From positions 1 through 9,736 of the forward strand of contig CALBKB010000087.1 of assembly GCA_937892635.1 (NCBI GenBank): a stretch of DNA of 9,736 bases, read 5' to 3'. The translations under genes and the position numbers were made by a program. This DNA is from an uncultured Clostridia bacterium (GTDB lineage Bacteria > Bacillota > Clostridia > Oscillospirales > UMGS1783). Below, piece by piece: positions 9,049 through 9,736 of this stretch (positions are counted from its first letter, which is position 1; every line of letters starts with the position of its first letter). The notes beneath the pieces are model-generated. The model made no database searches. It had not been told where the DNA came from and worked only from the letters and a program-made list of their open reading frames with translations.

Positions 9049-9463
9049 AAGCGCCTCCTTCGATGCAGATGATGCGGGTATCGGGATCTTCGCCCTTTTG
9101 GATGGTGATGGAAATGGCATCGGACGGGATCTCGCTTGCGATATTTTCACACCATTCGCAGGCGATCGTCATGCCCTGATCCATATAATCGTAAAAGCCG
9201 GTATCCTCCAAAGAGTCGGCGTTGATGCGATACATATCAAAATGACACAACGGCCGCGGGCCGCGGTAGACGTTGACGATGGCAAAGGTGGGCGAATTGA
9301 TGACGTCGGTCACGCCCAACTCTTCGCACACGGCCTTTACAAACGTGGTTTTTCCTGCTCCCATCTTGCCATAGAATGCAAAGACGGTGTTGTCCTCCAT
9401 AGCAGCCACAAACTGGCGGGCTGCTTCACGGATATTCTCTAATGATGTAATCTTTATTTCCAT
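9029..9463 (-). CDS. tsaE: tRNA threonylcarbamoyladenosine biosynthesis ATPase TsaE (apparent inter-phylum hybrid)
   Basis: TsaE (YjeE) is a small P-loop ATPase that binds the TsaB-TsaD complex and powers turnover in t6A37 synthesis. The 144-residue protein has Walker A GKMGAGKTT at 32-40, SPTFAIVN at 57-64, HFD at 74-76 and the conserved Glu103-Trp104. The start at 9463-9461 fits the family N-terminus MEIKITSLENI; no Shine-Dalgarno sequence precedes it. The two ends look unrelated in origin. Residues 1 to about 42-60 resemble Bacteroidota TsaE, and codons 1-42 contain ten A-ending codons (not counting GAA, AAA, CAA). Residues from about 65 onward (NVYRG, HFDMYRI, GFYDY, KGEDPDTRI) resemble Bacillota TsaE, and codons 43-144 contain only two such codons. 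The reading frame is intact, so a working protein is possible. The tsaB ribosome binding site lies in its last codons. Family resemblance is from memory, not a search. Confidence 0.93.
   Translation of the reverse strand: MEIKITSLENIREAARQFVAAMEDNTVFAFYGKMGAGKTTFVKAVCEELGVTDVINSPTFAIVNVYRGPRPLCHFDMYRINADSLEDTGFYDYMDQGMTIACEWCENIASEIPSDAISITIQKGEDPDTRIICIEGGAYEHSQP
9054..9060 (-). promoter_or_regulatory. Ribosome binding site that fixes the tsaB start
   Basis: AAGGAGG on the minus strand lies 5 nt before the tsaB ATG at 9048 and inside the last codons of tsaE. It is the best anti-16S match in the window and supports the 239-residue TsaB. Confidence 0.85.
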
Positions 9464-9471
9464 AATTATAA

Positions 9472-9509
9472 GGTTGAGGGTTGAGGGGTTAAGGATTAGG
9501 GGTTGAGGG
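9472..9509. repeat. Degenerate G-rich heptamer repeat in the porX-tsaE gap
   Basis: On the plus strand six G runs of 2, 3, 4, 2, 4 and 3 bases are separated by exactly 4 nt each time: TTGA, TTGA, TTAA, ATTA, TTGA. The unit is close to GGGTTGA. It occupies most of the 68-nt gap between porX and tsaE and ends 8 nt before the tsaE start. In the tsaE transcript it is C-rich. The spacing would allow a G-quadruplex in the template strand. Similar AACCCTCAACCC-type intergenic repeats occur, as I recall, in some Bacteroidota genomes; that is memory and needs a search. Confidence 0.75.
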
Positions 9510-9531
9510 ACCAACTCCCTAGCCCTTCACT

Positions 9532-9736
9532 TCATCTTTTCTTCGGTTGCAGAATTATCAAGGGGATGAGCATCTCTTCCATGGAAATGCCTCCATGCTG
9601 GAAGGTATCCTTGTAGTACGACACATAGTGGTTGTAGTTGTTCGGATAGGCAAAGAAGTCGCTCCCTGTAGCAAATATGTAGGTGGTGCTGATGTTGGGT
9701 GAAGGCAATTGCACTTTCGCCGGTTCTTTGACTTCA
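9532..9736 (-). CDS. porX: PorX-like response regulator/PglZ-phosphatase protein, C-terminal fragment cut by window edge
   Basis: Only the last 67 residues are visible; the start lies beyond the right edge. The stretch ISTTYIFATGSDFFAYPNN followed by DTFQHGGISMEEMLIP near the C-terminus is the typical ending of the alkaline-phosphatase-superfamily (PglZ) domain of Bacteroidota PorX proteins. The HGG-S-EE segment belongs to the metal site of this fold. In Porphyromonas and Flavobacterium, PorX is an orphan response regulator that controls the type IX secretion system. Gut Bacteroidota carry homologues even without obvious T9SS, commonly beside tsaE, as here. Six of its 67 codons are ATA, AGA, ACA, TCA or GGA, more A-ending than the genes to the left. 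The identification rests on recalled family sequence, and the receiver domain cannot be seen, so the symbol is tentative. Confidence 0.78.
   Translation of the reverse strand, partial: EVKEPAKVQLPSPNISTTYIFATGSDFFAYPNNYNHYVSYYKDTFQHGGISMEEMLIPLIILQPKKR

Noticed and set aside
9049..9150. N-terminal extension of TsaB to 273 residues
   Set aside because: It lies inside tsaE, and the family begins at MNILSLD with AAGGAGG directly upstream.
9465..9470. TATAAT as a -10 promoter box for tsaE
   Set aside because: It is only 1 nt before the start codon, so transcription would begin inside the gene, and the -35 region is weak.
9472..9509. CRISPR array
   Set aside because: Units are 6-8 nt with 4-nt constant spacers, far too short, with no unique spacers and no cas genes.
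9464..9514. N-terminal extension of TsaE reading through the heptamer repeat
   Set aside because: The extra residues are a translation of the repeat (LNPSTLNL type), and the conserved family N-terminus begins at 9463.
9506..9520. Terminator after porX
   Set aside because: A 5-bp hairpin (AGGGA/TCCCT) exists but no T run follows it in the direction of transcription.

Overview
The window is almost entirely housekeeping genes, packed tightly on both strands. From about position 1 to 9335 it looks like a mid-GC Bacillota genome, probably a clostridial gut-type lineage. Most genes there have a strong AGGAG/GGAGG ribosome binding site 5-8 nt before the start. Intergenic regions carry near-consensus sigma-70/sigma-A promoters. 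The gene set also fits: GTP-type PEPCK, a 903-residue SecA with a zinc tail, a YmdB-type phosphodiesterase, and rpiB next to upp. No species can be named from the sequence alone.

Layout, left to right. (1) 1-1061, minus: 5' part of pckG (GTP-dependent PEP carboxykinase), cut by the window edge, with its own promoter. (2) 1164-2490, minus: trmL then rsmA, two RNA methyltransferase genes overlapping by 8 nt. (3) 2491-2613: a compact divergent promoter region whose two -35 boxes are 10 bp apart, serving trmL leftward and secA rightward. (4) 2614-6093, plus: secA followed 3 nt later by a ymdB-like gene, ending in a strong hairpin terminator that appears to work in both directions. (5) 6123-9463, minus: a five-gene operon transcribed in the order tsaE, tsaB, rpiB, upp, iron-type alcohol dehydrogenase, joined by 4-20 nt overlaps or a 3 nt gap. 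(6) 9532-9736, minus: the C-terminal 67 residues of a PorX-like response regulator/PglZ-phosphatase protein, cut by the right edge.

How the genes work together: tsaE and tsaB make two parts of the machinery for tRNA t6A37. rsmA and trmL modify 16S rRNA and the tRNA wobble base. secA drives protein export. upp (uracil salvage, uses PRPP) and rpiB (makes ribose-5-phosphate, the PRPP precursor) form a plausible metabolic pair.

The observation most worth checking is at the right end. PorX-like proteins and the porX-tsaE gene order belong to Bacteroidota. The first ~42 codons of tsaE look Bacteroidota-like and are rich in A-ending codons, and tsaE has no Shine-Dalgarno sequence. The remaining ~100 codons look Bacillota-like and use the same codons as the rest of the window. 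A degenerate G-rich heptamer repeat fills the gap between porX and tsaE. Either an inter-phylum recombination event or a chimeric metagenome contig joins inside tsaE near 9335. I see no CRISPR array, transposon, phage gene, tRNA or rRNA, and no new defence or metabolic system.
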